A DNA stretch of 64,000 bases from Melioribacteraceae bacterium (GTDB taxonomy: Bacteria; Bacteroidota; Ignavibacteria; Ignavibacteriales; Melioribacteraceae). The translations under genes were made by a program, and so were the position numbers. Positions 1 through 7,866 of this stretch are shown piece after piece. Each line of letters opens with the position of its first letter. Position 1 is the first letter of the stretch. Under the pieces are notes generated by a model. It saw only the letters and a program-made list of their open reading frames with translations. It did no database searches and had not been told where the DNA came from. Where the stretch lies: contig JAFGMI010000019.1 in NCBI GenBank assembly GCA_016927595.1, positions 1-64,000 of the forward strand. The letters are read 5' to 3'.

Positions 1-153
1 TACCCTTCTGTTCTGATCTAACGGACTAATTACACCGGGTCCCGTATTCAAAACATGCGTATAAATCATTGTTGTTTTAACAGATTTATACCCGAGTAAT
101 TCCTGAACGGTTCTTATGTCGTATCCTGCCTGAAGCAAAATAAGAGTATGATA
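1..153 (-). pseudogene. C-terminal remnant of an integron-type tyrosine recombinase
   Basis: Read on the minus strand, this stretch translates without a stop into [16 protein letters not shown], then MIYTHVLN and GVISPLD. That is the C-terminal end of an integron-integrase-like tyrosine recombinase (family pattern: [31 protein letters not shown]). The catalytic Tyr of the MIYTH motif is present. An in-frame TAA lies immediately upstream (154-156), and the rest of the expected gene is replaced by intergenic DNA and the envC-like gene. The N-terminal and core catalytic regions (first Arg, HxxR) are therefore absent. The final few residues run off the left edge. I read it as a 5'-truncated, non-functional fragment. 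No attC-like site is visible in the window. The family call is confident; the history of the fragment is inferred. Confidence 0.75.
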
Positions 154-319
154 TTATTTATTCAATATAAAAATATTCAATTTCTGGAATGATGATCGTG
201 GATAAGGGATGAGACTAAGATCAGGATCTGGATTAGGTGATAGATTTTGACAGGAGATGAATTTAATTAAACCCGTGTAATTTCTTGAGGTTTTTTTAGT
301 TAATAAGTGCACGGTGTGA

Positions 320-1525
320 TTATTTCTTTGCGAGCCAGACATCGGGATTCTGATAGTTGCGCGAGTTCCAGATCTCAAAATGTATTATGTTTCCTTCCAG
401 ACTTTCGTTAACCGTACCGAGCAGATCACCAGCATTTACTTTTCGGTTTTCCTCAACGAGTATATCTGAGATATGTCCGTACACCGTTCTATACTTATCT
501 TTATGAGTAAGTATTATAACGCTTCCGTAGCCTGGTATCCACTCGATAGCCGATACAACCCCTTCGGCAACTGCTCTTACCTTGGTCCGGGGTCTGGTTT
601 GGATATCAATGCCGTAATTAAGTGTTACCGTATTTAGTTTGGCATTCCGGTTTTCGCCGAATGTTCTTATAACCGATCCGTTATCTACAGGCCAGTTCAT
701 GGTTCCGCGCAGTTCGCTGAAATCCTGGAATGATGCGTAATTGAAAGACGGCAGTTTACTTTCCTCACCGCTTCTGAGCTTTTCTTCGAGCCGTTTCCTC
801 TCGCGTTCGCGTTCTTCTTCTTCCAGCCGTGCAATAAGATTTTTTATCTCGATTTCCGCACGCCTCTTTTCTTCTATTTCCTGCCCGATATTAATCTCGT
901 CAGCTAGCAGATTCCTGAGAAGCTTTTCTTTCTCATTCCTGCTGCTATTTAATCTACCGAGCTGCTCGTTCTTTTGTGTAATAAGGTTGTTCTTTCTTTT
1001 AATTTCCTCTTCATGCCGTGCACGCAGGTTTTCTATCCCCGCTTTTACAATTTTGAGCTCGTCATGCGTCTTTTCGCTTCTTTCGCTTATCAGTTCGAGA
1101 TACTTATATCTCATAACCGCCTGGTTCAGCGAGCGCGAACCGAAAAGCAATTTAAACTTTGATTCCTTTCCATACATAAACAACCATTTAATATAACCAG
1201 CGTATTCATCCTGTAGTTCTTTTATTTTACCACTGTAATATTTTATACTGTCGTCGAGTCTTTTGATTTCTGCGGAAGCATACTGCTCCTGTATTTTGAG
1301 GTTGTTGATAGCGCGGTTGAGAAGAAGGTTTTCTTCATCAAGTTTTTTCAGGACTTTGCGGGACGAGCTTTCTTCCTTACGGATTTCAGCAAGATCCTTT
1401 TCCATTTCTGATATTTGTTCCCGGAGAAGATTCAACTCAGAACTTCTTTGTTCAATCTCACCGTTATTCTGCGACTGAATTGTTGATAATCCAATGAGTA
1501 ATAATATACTAAGTAATCTTACCAT
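320..1525 (-). CDS. EnvC-like murein hydrolase activator (degenerate M23/LytM domain)
   Basis: 401 aa. Residues 1-18 form a signal peptide ending IQSQ. Roughly 20-250 is a long, highly charged coiled coil, and about 275-395 is a LytM/M23 domain. The M23 zinc ligands are not intact: the first His of HxxxD is Asn (NYGID) and the first His of HxH is Ile (IIHFEIW), while YGHIS is kept. In the EnvC family a degenerate LytM domain activates periplasmic amidases during cell separation instead of cutting peptidoglycan. I infer that role here. The gene overlaps the DUF4292 gene upstream by 7 bp and is the last gene of a three-gene minus-strand operon. An active peptidase is the less likely alternative. 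Confidence 0.85.
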   Translation of the reverse strand: MVRLLSILLLIGLSTIQSQNNGEIEQRSSELNLLREQISEMEKDLAEIRKEESSSRKVLKKLDEENLLLNRAINNLKIQEQYASAEIKRLDDSIKYYSGKIKELQDEYAGYIKWLFMYGKESKFKLLFGSRSLNQAVMRYKYLELISERSEKTHDELKIVKAGIENLRARHEEEIKRKNNLITQKNEQLGRLNSSRNEKEKLLRNLLADEINIGQEIEEKRRAEIEIKNLIARLEEEERERERKRLEEKLRSGEESKLPSFNYASFQDFSELRGTMNWPVDNGSVIRTFGENRNAKLNTVTLNYGIDIQTRPRTKVRAVAEGVVSAIEWIPGYGSVIILTHKDKYRTVYGHISDILVEENRKVNAGDLLGTVNESLEGNIIHFEIWNSRNYQNPDVWLAKK

Positions 1526-2307
1526 GATATAACATTCACGTCATTCGGCAGCCGGAGTGTTAACTTGTTTATATCTTTGTTTATTTCAATATTCCTGTAC
1601 TCAAGACTCAGCCTCTGGTTAAGTCTGGTGTATTTCACATCGGTTTTATAAGGTACGGGAACGTCGTCGAATAATTTAACATCTTTATAAGTGCTTTCCA
1701 GTATAATCCTGTTGTCGGAATCCAGCTTTTCAAAACTTTCGAGGGCTAAATTCTCCGCATTAACGTTGAATACACTTTTATTATTGCCGCCCGGCTCATT
1801 GTAGCTCAGTTTGTAAAGGGATGCTCCGGCTTGGTATTCGTCGGGTTCTCTCAGTAACTTATCCGTTAGGTTAACAGAACCGGAAAAAGCATCGATAAGA
1901 TCATCAAAGGAGAGATCGACTTTGAATATTTCCCTTAGAATGTTATCACTGCTTCTGCCCTGATAAAGCCTGTTCTTCATTACATCATAAAATTTGAAAT
2001 CATTCTTTGTTACAATGCTGTGGGCGAGATCAATGCCGAACGGACCATATATAGAAACTTTTATCGAATCGGGTTTTTTAAGCAGCACTTCAAAATTAGC
2101 GGTTCCCGAAAAATTGCTGCTCTCGACATTAATAACACCTGTTCCCCTGAAAGTTTTTATCTTTCTCCTGTTACCTTCAATTTTTTTTATAAGTCTGTCG
2201 GCCGGTATTATTCTTTCCTCATTTGTTTTTGCAACCGGAGCGGCGCAGTATTGAAACATAATAAGGGTAAATACCGGTAATACAATTCTGATCAGTGTCT
2301 GTTTCAC
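1519..2307 (-). CDS. DUF4292 family lipoprotein (LolB/LolA-like fold)
   Basis: 262 aa with an N-terminal hydrophobic segment ending in MFQYCAAP. The Cys is probably lipidated, although Tyr at -1 makes the lipobox unusual. The mature part has the DUF4292 pattern: an early FRGTGVINVES strand, LLKKPDSIKVSIYGPFGIDLA, then a series of beta strands to the C-terminus. DUF4292 proteins are Bacteroidota relatives of the LolA/LolB lipoprotein-carrier fold; their function is not settled. Its start overlaps the stop of the TPR gene by 4 bp (ATGA type) and its end overlaps the envC-like gene, so the three proteins are translationally coupled. A role in lipoprotein handling or envelope maintenance is inference from fold and neighbours. 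Confidence 0.75.
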   Translation of the reverse strand: MKQTLIRIVLPVFTLIMFQYCAAPVAKTNEERIIPADRLIKKIEGNRRKIKTFRGTGVINVESSNFSGTANFEVLLKKPDSIKVSIYGPFGIDLAHSIVTKNDFKFYDVMKNRLYQGRSSDNILREIFKVDLSFDDLIDAFSGSVNLTDKLLREPDEYQAGASLYKLSYNEPGGNNKSVFNVNAENLALESFEKLDSDNRIILESTYKDVKLFDDVPVPYKTDVKYTRLNQRLSLEYRNIEINKDINKLTLRLPNDVNVISW

Positions 2308-4112
2308 ATCATTTCCTGTTCTAATTTCTGTTTTACTTTATCAAGTTTACTGTTGAGACTTAGTGCCTTCTGCCATAATTCAATTGCTTTTTCCTTATCA
2401 CCCGTTTTATAATAGACATCTGCGAGATGATCTAAAAGCGTTGCATTATCTGGTTCGGCTTCAATTGCTTTTTGAATATACTTCTTGGCATCGCTGTAAT
2501 TGCCGAGCTTATAATGAATCCATCCGAAAGTATCCAGATAAGATGAATTTTCCGGATCGGCGTTTAAAGCCTTTTCAGACATTTCAAATGCGCGCTGCAA
2601 AGCGGTATCTCTTTCAGCCAGTGAATAGGCAAAGTTATTCAGTATCAGTGCATCTGTCGAGTCGATGCTCAACGCAGCTTTATAGATCGAATCGCTCTTC
2701 GAAAAGTTTTGCATCGATTCATAAACAAGTCCCAGCGTACCCATAACCTGAATATTGTCCGGATCAAGTATGATGGCGTTCTCTAAATATTTTATCGCGT
2801 CGTATTTCTTGTCGAGCTGCTGAAGAGTATATCCGTACGCATGAAGCGCCATAAGATCGCCAGGATTAAGATTAACCGCTTTGTAGAGATAATTCTCAGC
2901 CTCGGCATGTTTGTTTACCTGCGATAAGGAAAGTCCGAGTATAATATTAATTACAAAATCATCGGGAAATTTATTAACAATCGGACTCAGTTCTTCTATA
3001 GCCTCATTATAGCGTTGTGAATCGAACAGCAGAATTCCAAGTCTCTGGAACAACTGCGAGTTCCAGGCTGCTTCAGCGGCAGCTGCTTTAAAATAACCGA
3101 CCGCTGCGGAATCATCATTTTCCTTAAGTGCGGTCTCAGCCTGTAACAGCCGAAGCTGCCAGTCCGTTGAATCACGGCTTATGGTATTCAAAACCGATTT
3201 AACATAAGGAAGCAGCGTGGAATCCTTGCTGCTTTCATTAAGATATGCTGAGGCAATTCTTACTTTTGCATCATAAGGAAGTTTATCGCTGCTTACGATT
3301 TTAAGATACTCTTTAGTGCCCTCTTCCCATTGTTTAAGCTCCACCAGGGCTTTCGCCTTATATTCAATCAGGTTAAGATCATCCGGGAATAATGTGATAG
3401 CATCGTCGGTATACTGCAGACTTTTTTCGTAATTACCAACTTTCAGAAGAGACTCAATAAGCAGTTTAGCCAGCTGAAGATTGGAAGGATTGAGTTCAAG
3501 CAGTTCTTCAATCGTGGAAATTGTTTTTTCGATATTACCCATTCTCTCATTCAATTCGGCTATCCGGACGAGTATACTCCACTCGGGACCTGTTTTATTG
3601 ATGAGATTCTCGTAAATACCGAGAGCTTTTAAAGGCTGATCCGGTTCATAAAGCTGAGCCAGGCTAAACTGCGCCTGGAAGTTTTGTGGATCATTTTTCA
3701 ATATCCTCTCATAAGCATATGCAGAAGAATCCGTAAGCCTGGCTGAAGAATAAATCCCAGCCAGTAGCATCATATATTCGTTATTCAGGGAATCGAGTTC
3801 TACCGAACGGCGCGAATGCTTAAGTGCTTTGGAAAGCTTATCGATACGGAAATAATTTTTTGCCAGTGCAAAGTGAATTCCCGCCGATTCTTTAACATTC
3901 AGCGCCTCCTGATATTCAAGAATCGCTTCGGCAGTATTACCCTTCATCTCCGCAATATTTCCCCTGATGAAATAGTCCATAGCCCTGTTGCTTGCAGATA
4001 GAGAATCGGAGTAGTTTTGACTGCTATTATTACTGACATCAGTAATCTCCTGGCTCGACGAGCAGCCTGCCAGCACAATCAAAAGAATAATATATATATA
4101 AAATATTCTCAT
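2304..4112 (-). CDS. TPR-repeat outer-envelope lipoprotein
   Basis: 602 aa. I start at the internal ATG at 4112, 19 codons into the ORF-track version, because it gives a clean lipoprotein signal: MRIFYIYIILLIVLAGC with lipobox LAGC. The mature protein is almost entirely tetratricopeptide repeats, about 14-15 units from residue 45 to 595 (for example the ALNADPENSSYLDTFGWIHY and AIEAEPDNATLLDHLADVYY helices). TPR lipoproteins of this size are scaffolds for envelope complexes; the partner cannot be named from sequence. A TATAAT hexamer lies about 11 bases before the ATG on the minus strand, so the 5' leader would be very short. It is the first gene of the TPR-DUF4292-envC operon and is divergent from the ATP-grasp gene. 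Confidence 0.85.
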   Translation of the reverse strand: MRIFYIYIILLIVLAGCSSSQEITDVSNNSSQNYSDSLSASNRAMDYFIRGNIAEMKGNTAEAILEYQEALNVKESAGIHFALAKNYFRIDKLSKALKHSRRSVELDSLNNEYMMLLAGIYSSARLTDSSAYAYERILKNDPQNFQAQFSLAQLYEPDQPLKALGIYENLINKTGPEWSILVRIAELNERMGNIEKTISTIEELLELNPSNLQLAKLLIESLLKVGNYEKSLQYTDDAITLFPDDLNLIEYKAKALVELKQWEEGTKEYLKIVSSDKLPYDAKVRIASAYLNESSKDSTLLPYVKSVLNTISRDSTDWQLRLLQAETALKENDDSAAVGYFKAAAAEAAWNSQLFQRLGILLFDSQRYNEAIEELSPIVNKFPDDFVINIILGLSLSQVNKHAEAENYLYKAVNLNPGDLMALHAYGYTLQQLDKKYDAIKYLENAIILDPDNIQVMGTLGLVYESMQNFSKSDSIYKAALSIDSTDALILNNFAYSLAERDTALQRAFEMSEKALNADPENSSYLDTFGWIHYKLGNYSDAKKYIQKAIEAEPDNATLLDHLADVYYKTGDKEKAIELWQKALSLNSKLDKVKQKLEQEMM

Positions 4113-4198
4113 ATATTTGTAATTATAAGGTGTAAAAAATATTATTAACTGGTTAGAATAACAAGACAATTCATTTTACTGAAAGTCCGGAACCTCAA

Positions 4199-5101
4199 AT
4201 GCACAAATTTGATCTCGCAATAGCATATAAATGGTTTTATGATAAAGAGCTGACCGTTCTTATAGAAAATTTGTTCCAAAGGAACGGTTTAACAACATTT
4301 ATTGTTGATTTGAACAACCTTTATGAAGTAACATCGATGCTGAAAGAAGGCACGCTTTTCTTCAAGGCTGTACTCGACCGCGGATCGGATGAAGATGAAC
4401 GCTTCACAGAAATGGCAAAAATACTTTCGACAAACGGTACCCTTGTCATAAACGAATATTCTAAGGTGGAACAATCGATAGATAAAGCTCAAATGCACAA
4501 AAAACTTATTGAATTAAAAATGCCTGTACCGGAAACCATAATCTTACCGGCGTTTGACAAGGAGGAAAAGCTCAGCATAAACAAATTTGATCTTGAAAAA
4601 CTCGGTAATCCGTTCGTTATAAAACCTTCATACTACACAGGCGGCGGAGAAGGGGTAATAGTTAATGCCACTTCAATCCAGCAGATAGAAAATTCACGTT
4701 TGATTAATAAAGATGACAGGTATCTAGTACAACGGAAAATCTTCCCGAAAATAATTAATGGTAAGAGGGCATGGTTCAGACTTTTCTGGTTCTTTGATGA
4801 AGTCTTCCCTGCCTGGTGGGACGACAACACGCACATTTTCCATCAGATCTCCGAAGAGGAATACAACATTATTGAGTTGGAAAGAATGAAAGATTATACA
4901 AGAAAAATAGCTGAAGCGACGGGTATGGATTATTTTTCTACCGAGATTACAATCGACGTCAACGACAAAATGTATATAATAGACTATGTAAATGATCAAT
5001 GCGACTTCAGAAGGAAATCACTTCATGTTGACGGTGTACCGGACGTGCTTGTTTACAAGTTCGTGGAAAAAATGTATTACAAGGTAAAATCACTTCAGTA
5101 G
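4199..5101 (+). CDS. Orphan ATP-grasp (RimK-like) ligase of unknown substrate
   Basis: 300 aa, no signal peptide, cytosolic. The N-terminal 95 residues form a pre-ATP-grasp domain (a DLAIAYKW-type first strand). The central and C-terminal parts are ATP-grasp: a nucleotide-binding Lys in PFVIKPS, the flexible loop YTGGGEGV, the hinge YLVQRKI, and Mg-binding acidic residues in FSTEITID and IIDYVNDQCD. ATP-grasp enzymes of this shape ligate a carboxylate to an amine or thiol through an acyl phosphate. The substrate is not recognisable, and there is no neighbouring peptide or amino-acid gene to suggest one. It is divergent from the TPR gene and its 3' end overlaps rsgA by 7 bp convergently. Confidence 0.7.
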   Translation: MHKFDLAIAYKWFYDKELTVLIENLFQRNGLTTFIVDLNNLYEVTSMLKEGTLFFKAVLDRGSDEDERFTEMAKILSTNGTLVINEYSKVEQSIDKAQMHKKLIELKMPVPETIILPAFDKEEKLSINKFDLEKLGNPFVIKPSYYTGGGEGVIVNATSIQQIENSRLINKDDRYLVQRKIFPKIINGKRAWFRLFWFFDEVFPAWWDDNTHIFHQISEEEYNIIELERMKDYTRKIAEATGMDYFSTEITIDVNDKMYIIDYVNDQCDFRRKSLHVDGVPDVLVYKFVEKMYYKVKSLQ

Positions 5102-6045
5102 ATCATGTCGTCCTCAACAGTATCAAGTATACTGATGTAGCTTTCATATCTTTCACAGGAAATATAACCGTTTTCAACTGCTGCTATAACAGCACATGCC
5201 GGTTCGTGATGATGCGTACAAGTATTAAACCTGCAATCATTTATATATGGATTGAAATCTATAAAGTAATGCGCGAGGTCTTCTTTTTTTATGCCATAGG
5301 GATCTATTTCACGTATGCCGGGTGTGTCGATAACAAAAGTGCCTCCGCTTACTTCTATCATCGAGGTAGTTACCGTTGTATGAGTTCCTTTATTTGAATA
5401 ACTGCTGATATCTCCCACCCTGAGGTTTAAACCCGGGAACAGAGCGTTTAACAGACTTGATTTACCCACCCCCGAAGCACCCCATACAATACTGGTTTTA
5501 CCGGTTAATGTTTCGTAAAGTTCACCGAAACCCCTTTTTTGAGTTACACTGGTTTTTATTACCCTGTAACCTATACTTTCGTACAAACTGATCCAGCTGT
5601 CAATTTTATTTTTATCCAAATCAATTTTATTGATAACAATTACAGGCATTACAGATGAACTTTCTGCGATGACCAGTATTCTATCCAGTAGTTTATTGTT
5701 AAAGGCAGGTTTCTTTACACTTCCGATAATAATTAAATTGTCGATGTTGGCAGCTAATAATTGTTCCAGCCGTTCACCACGGAACGAAGCACCTTTTATC
5801 CTGGGTGCTTTACGGGATATATAATTTTTTCTCTCGCGTATTTTTATAATTGTCCCGGTCCCGTCTTCATTAAGTTTTAAATCAACATAATCACCTACAG
5901 CAGCTACATCAAGCAAGTATTGCTTATCCTTCTTTAATGCGAAATCCTTTTTAAATTTGCCTCTCAAATTACAGCGGATAACCGAGCCGTCGCCGGTGCG
6001 GACGTAATAATCCTTGCTCTCTATTCTTATGACCTGTGCTGTTAT
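5095..6045 (-). CDS. rsgA: Ribosome small subunit-dependent GTPase A, probable non-canonical start
   Basis: RsgA is a circularly permuted GTPase that checks late 30S maturation. Visible motifs are NKIDLDKNK (G4), GASGVGKSSLLN (P-loop, G1), the switch region with THTTV, DTPGIREI (G3) and a C-terminal zinc knuckle (CRFNTCTHHHEPAC). The ORF track begins at a TTG at 5967, but the same frame upstream encodes VITAQVIRIESKDYYV, the missing first strands of the N-terminal OB fold. I therefore extend to 6045, giving 316 aa, the usual family length. There is no ATG, GTG or TTG between the upstream stop and 5967. The codon at 6045 is ATA, 5 bases after a GAGG Shine-Dalgarno-like sequence. Identity is firm; the start is inferred. 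A sequencing error converting ATG to ATA would look the same. Confidence 0.9.
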   Translation of the reverse strand: MTAQVIRIESKDYYVRTGDGSVIRCNLRGKFKKDFALKKDKQYLLDVAAVGDYVDLKLNEDGTGTIIKIRERKNYISRKAPRIKGASFRGERLEQLLAANIDNLIIIGSVKKPAFNNKLLDRILVIAESSSVMPVIVINKIDLDKNKIDSWISLYESIGYRVIKTSVTQKRGFGELYETLTGKTSIVWGASGVGKSSLLNALFPGLNLRVGDISSYSNKGTHTTVTTSMIEVSGGTFVIDTPGIREIDPYGIKKEDLAHYFIDFNPYINDCRFNTCTHHHEPACAVIAAVENGYISCERYESYISILDTVEDDMIY

Positions 6046-6115
6046 AACTACCTCGTTCCTAATACTAAAAATAAGATGCTTTTCTGATCATAACAACAGA
6101 GAATAAACCTAAAAT

Positions 6116-7552
6116 TCAGATGCCGTATGTAAAGGTGACAAGCAGGTTGTTTCTTGTTATATCCTGATATGTTCTGCTTTCGTCAACACCGTAATTATCG
6201 CCGTAAGTTTTCCACCAGCCGTGGACATATGTTATATCAATTCCCAGAACACTGCTGGCTACGAAACCGATTCCGGCAGTTAAATACTTTTTATCAAACT
6301 CAGAAGGATCATTCTTGAATGCCGAGGGCAGGTTAATGAAACCGGCTCTGATCTTCATGTCAAAAAACGGGATATTGTATTCGGCACCGATACTGTAAGA
6401 AACTACCGAACGGAAATTTTCATTAATTAACCTGTTATTATCCACACGTTGAGAGGCACTCAAACCTTCTGAAAATTCCATTTGCGTATAATCAACCAGA
6501 GTCAACTGACCCGCAGCTTTCAAGCCGGCAATCTCATAAGCTAATCCACCGCTTAATTCAAATGGCGTTGTGATATCGTATTCAATTTCACTTATGTAAG
6601 GATCAATAGAATAAACTACACTGTTTCCGAAATAACTTGATGCATTAACGTAGTAGTCTTCCCTTATCGTATAATGTGTAGGGAGTTTTATAGATGCGCC
6701 GAACTGTGAAAACCTGTTTATCCTGTATAGCAACCCGAATTTAACATCCCAACCGACAAGGTCCCAATCAATCGCTTCGCGGAATTCAAATGATTCGAAA
6801 TTTTCGGAGAAACCATCGGTTACAAGCGGACCGGTATAATAATTCCGGGTATCATCTTCGTAATATTCCCGTTCTCTTTTAAATGTGCCTGAATAAATAT
6901 TAAGCGTTGCACCGAAGAACAGATTCTTTGCGATCTCTACCGCGCCCGATAAATTCCAACTATCGATTCCGCCCTTATCGATAATTGAACCACTTTGATT
7001 AAGCATTCCATCAACAATTGTTGAATCGTACAACCAGTTATCATTAAAATCAAAAACGCCGAAGCTAAGATATAGATCATAAGCGATATCGTCGTTATTC
7101 CATGTTAAATTCTGTATCATCGAATTGTTGCCAGGATTAAACCCGTCAAACCTGACAGTATTATTAAAATCTTTTACTCTTGAATAACCTGCTGCGAAAA
7201 CCATGCTGCCTCTTTTTGCCGGCATTGGTATTATCAAACCAAACTGCGAAAAATGATTTGAATTGTTTGAGAAATTAGTCTGATTGCTGAAAAATGTTAC
7301 ATTATTTTCGAGTGTATTGTAAAAAAAGCCGCCGGTTAACTGTGCTTTTTTTGACAGTGCAAATGAAGCCGGATTTAGTAAACCGGATCCGTAATCACCA
7401 CCGAGAGCTATACCGCTGTTTCCCATTGCCAGTATTGATGCGTTTGTAAAAATACCCGATTCACTCAGCCTCAATGCATCATTCGGATTCTGTGCACTGA
7501 CAAGTCCTGTAAATAATACTGCAACCAATGAGTATTTTATTAAGCGTTTCAT
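6116..7552 (-). CDS. OmpP1/FadL-like outer-membrane beta-barrel protein
   Basis: 478 aa with a signal peptide (about 1-20, cut after LVSAQ). The early mature motif with ILAMGNSGIALGGDYG and LLNPASFAL matches the N-terminal plug region of FadL/OmpP1-family barrels ('MGNA..A...D..A...NPA'). The rest alternates polar and aromatic residues in amphipathic beta strands to a C-terminal FTYGI strand. FadL-type proteins move hydrophobic molecules across the outer membrane. The substrate is unknown, and a structural surface role is possible given the company it keeps. It overlaps the small proline-rich lipoprotein gene by 4 bp, making it the last gene of a three-gene operon. Confidence 0.7.
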   Translation of the reverse strand: MKRLIKYSLVAVLFTGLVSAQNPNDALRLSESGIFTNASILAMGNSGIALGGDYGSGLLNPASFALSKKAQLTGGFFYNTLENNVTFFSNQTNFSNNSNHFSQFGLIIPMPAKRGSMVFAAGYSRVKDFNNTVRFDGFNPGNNSMIQNLTWNNDDIAYDLYLSFGVFDFNDNWLYDSTIVDGMLNQSGSIIDKGGIDSWNLSGAVEIAKNLFFGATLNIYSGTFKREREYYEDDTRNYYTGPLVTDGFSENFESFEFREAIDWDLVGWDVKFGLLYRINRFSQFGASIKLPTHYTIREDYYVNASSYFGNSVVYSIDPYISEIEYDITTPFELSGGLAYEIAGLKAAGQLTLVDYTQMEFSEGLSASQRVDNNRLINENFRSVVSYSIGAEYNIPFFDMKIRAGFINLPSAFKNDPSEFDKKYLTAGIGFVASSVLGIDITYVHGWWKTYGDNYGVDESRTYQDITRNNLLVTFTYGI

Positions 7553-7866
7553 TTGTTACCCCTTTTCTTGATATTCCTGTCTCCCCCGTTATTCCGTATA
7601 TCCGTTCCCGATCGCTTACGTTCTTTATTGATACCGTTATTTCCATCAGTGGTTCTTTCCGGTCTATACTTAATCCCCGGATTGCTTTCCGGTGGCGGAT
7701 TATATATAGGCACAAAAGGTTCGGGATCAGGATCTTCAATTATTACAACTATCTCTGTTTCAATTATTGTTGTTTCTGCATTCCGGCTGTACTTCTGAAC
7801 ATAGCATCCATGCAGAAAAACAGTTGCAGCTACCACAACCGGTAATATTTTTATTTTTAATTTCAT
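7549..7866 (-). CDS. Small Pro-rich lipoprotein, unknown function
   Basis: 105 aa. The N-terminal 21 residues are a lipoprotein signal ending in FLHGC. The mature part is short and probably disordered: an acidic/proline stretch (EDPDPEPFVPIYNPPPES) and then a basic Arg/Asn/Gly-rich tail. I recognise no domain. ATGA-type 4-bp overlaps join it to the Tyr/Ser-rich lipoprotein upstream and the FadL-like barrel downstream, so the three products are probably made in step and may act together at the outer membrane. Two overlapping plus-strand ORFs are shadows. That it is a gene is supported by the signal peptide and the exact overlaps at both ends. Confidence 0.7.
   Translation of the reverse strand: MKLKIKILPVVVAATVFLHGCYVQKYSRNAETTIIETEIVVIIEDPDPEPFVPIYNPPPESNPGIKYRPERTTDGNNGINKERKRSGTDIRNNGGDRNIKKRGNK

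Noticed and set aside
154-378. 74-aa minus-strand ORF upstream of the integrase remnant
   Set aside because: It lies in the same frame as the integrase stump but before its stop, overlaps the 3' end of the envC-like gene and matches nothing in a recombinase.
741-1196. 151-aa plus-strand ORF over the envC-like gene
   Set aside because: A Ser/Phe/Arg-rich reverse shadow of the coiled-coil coding strand; no signal, no family resemblance, fully inside a recognised gene.
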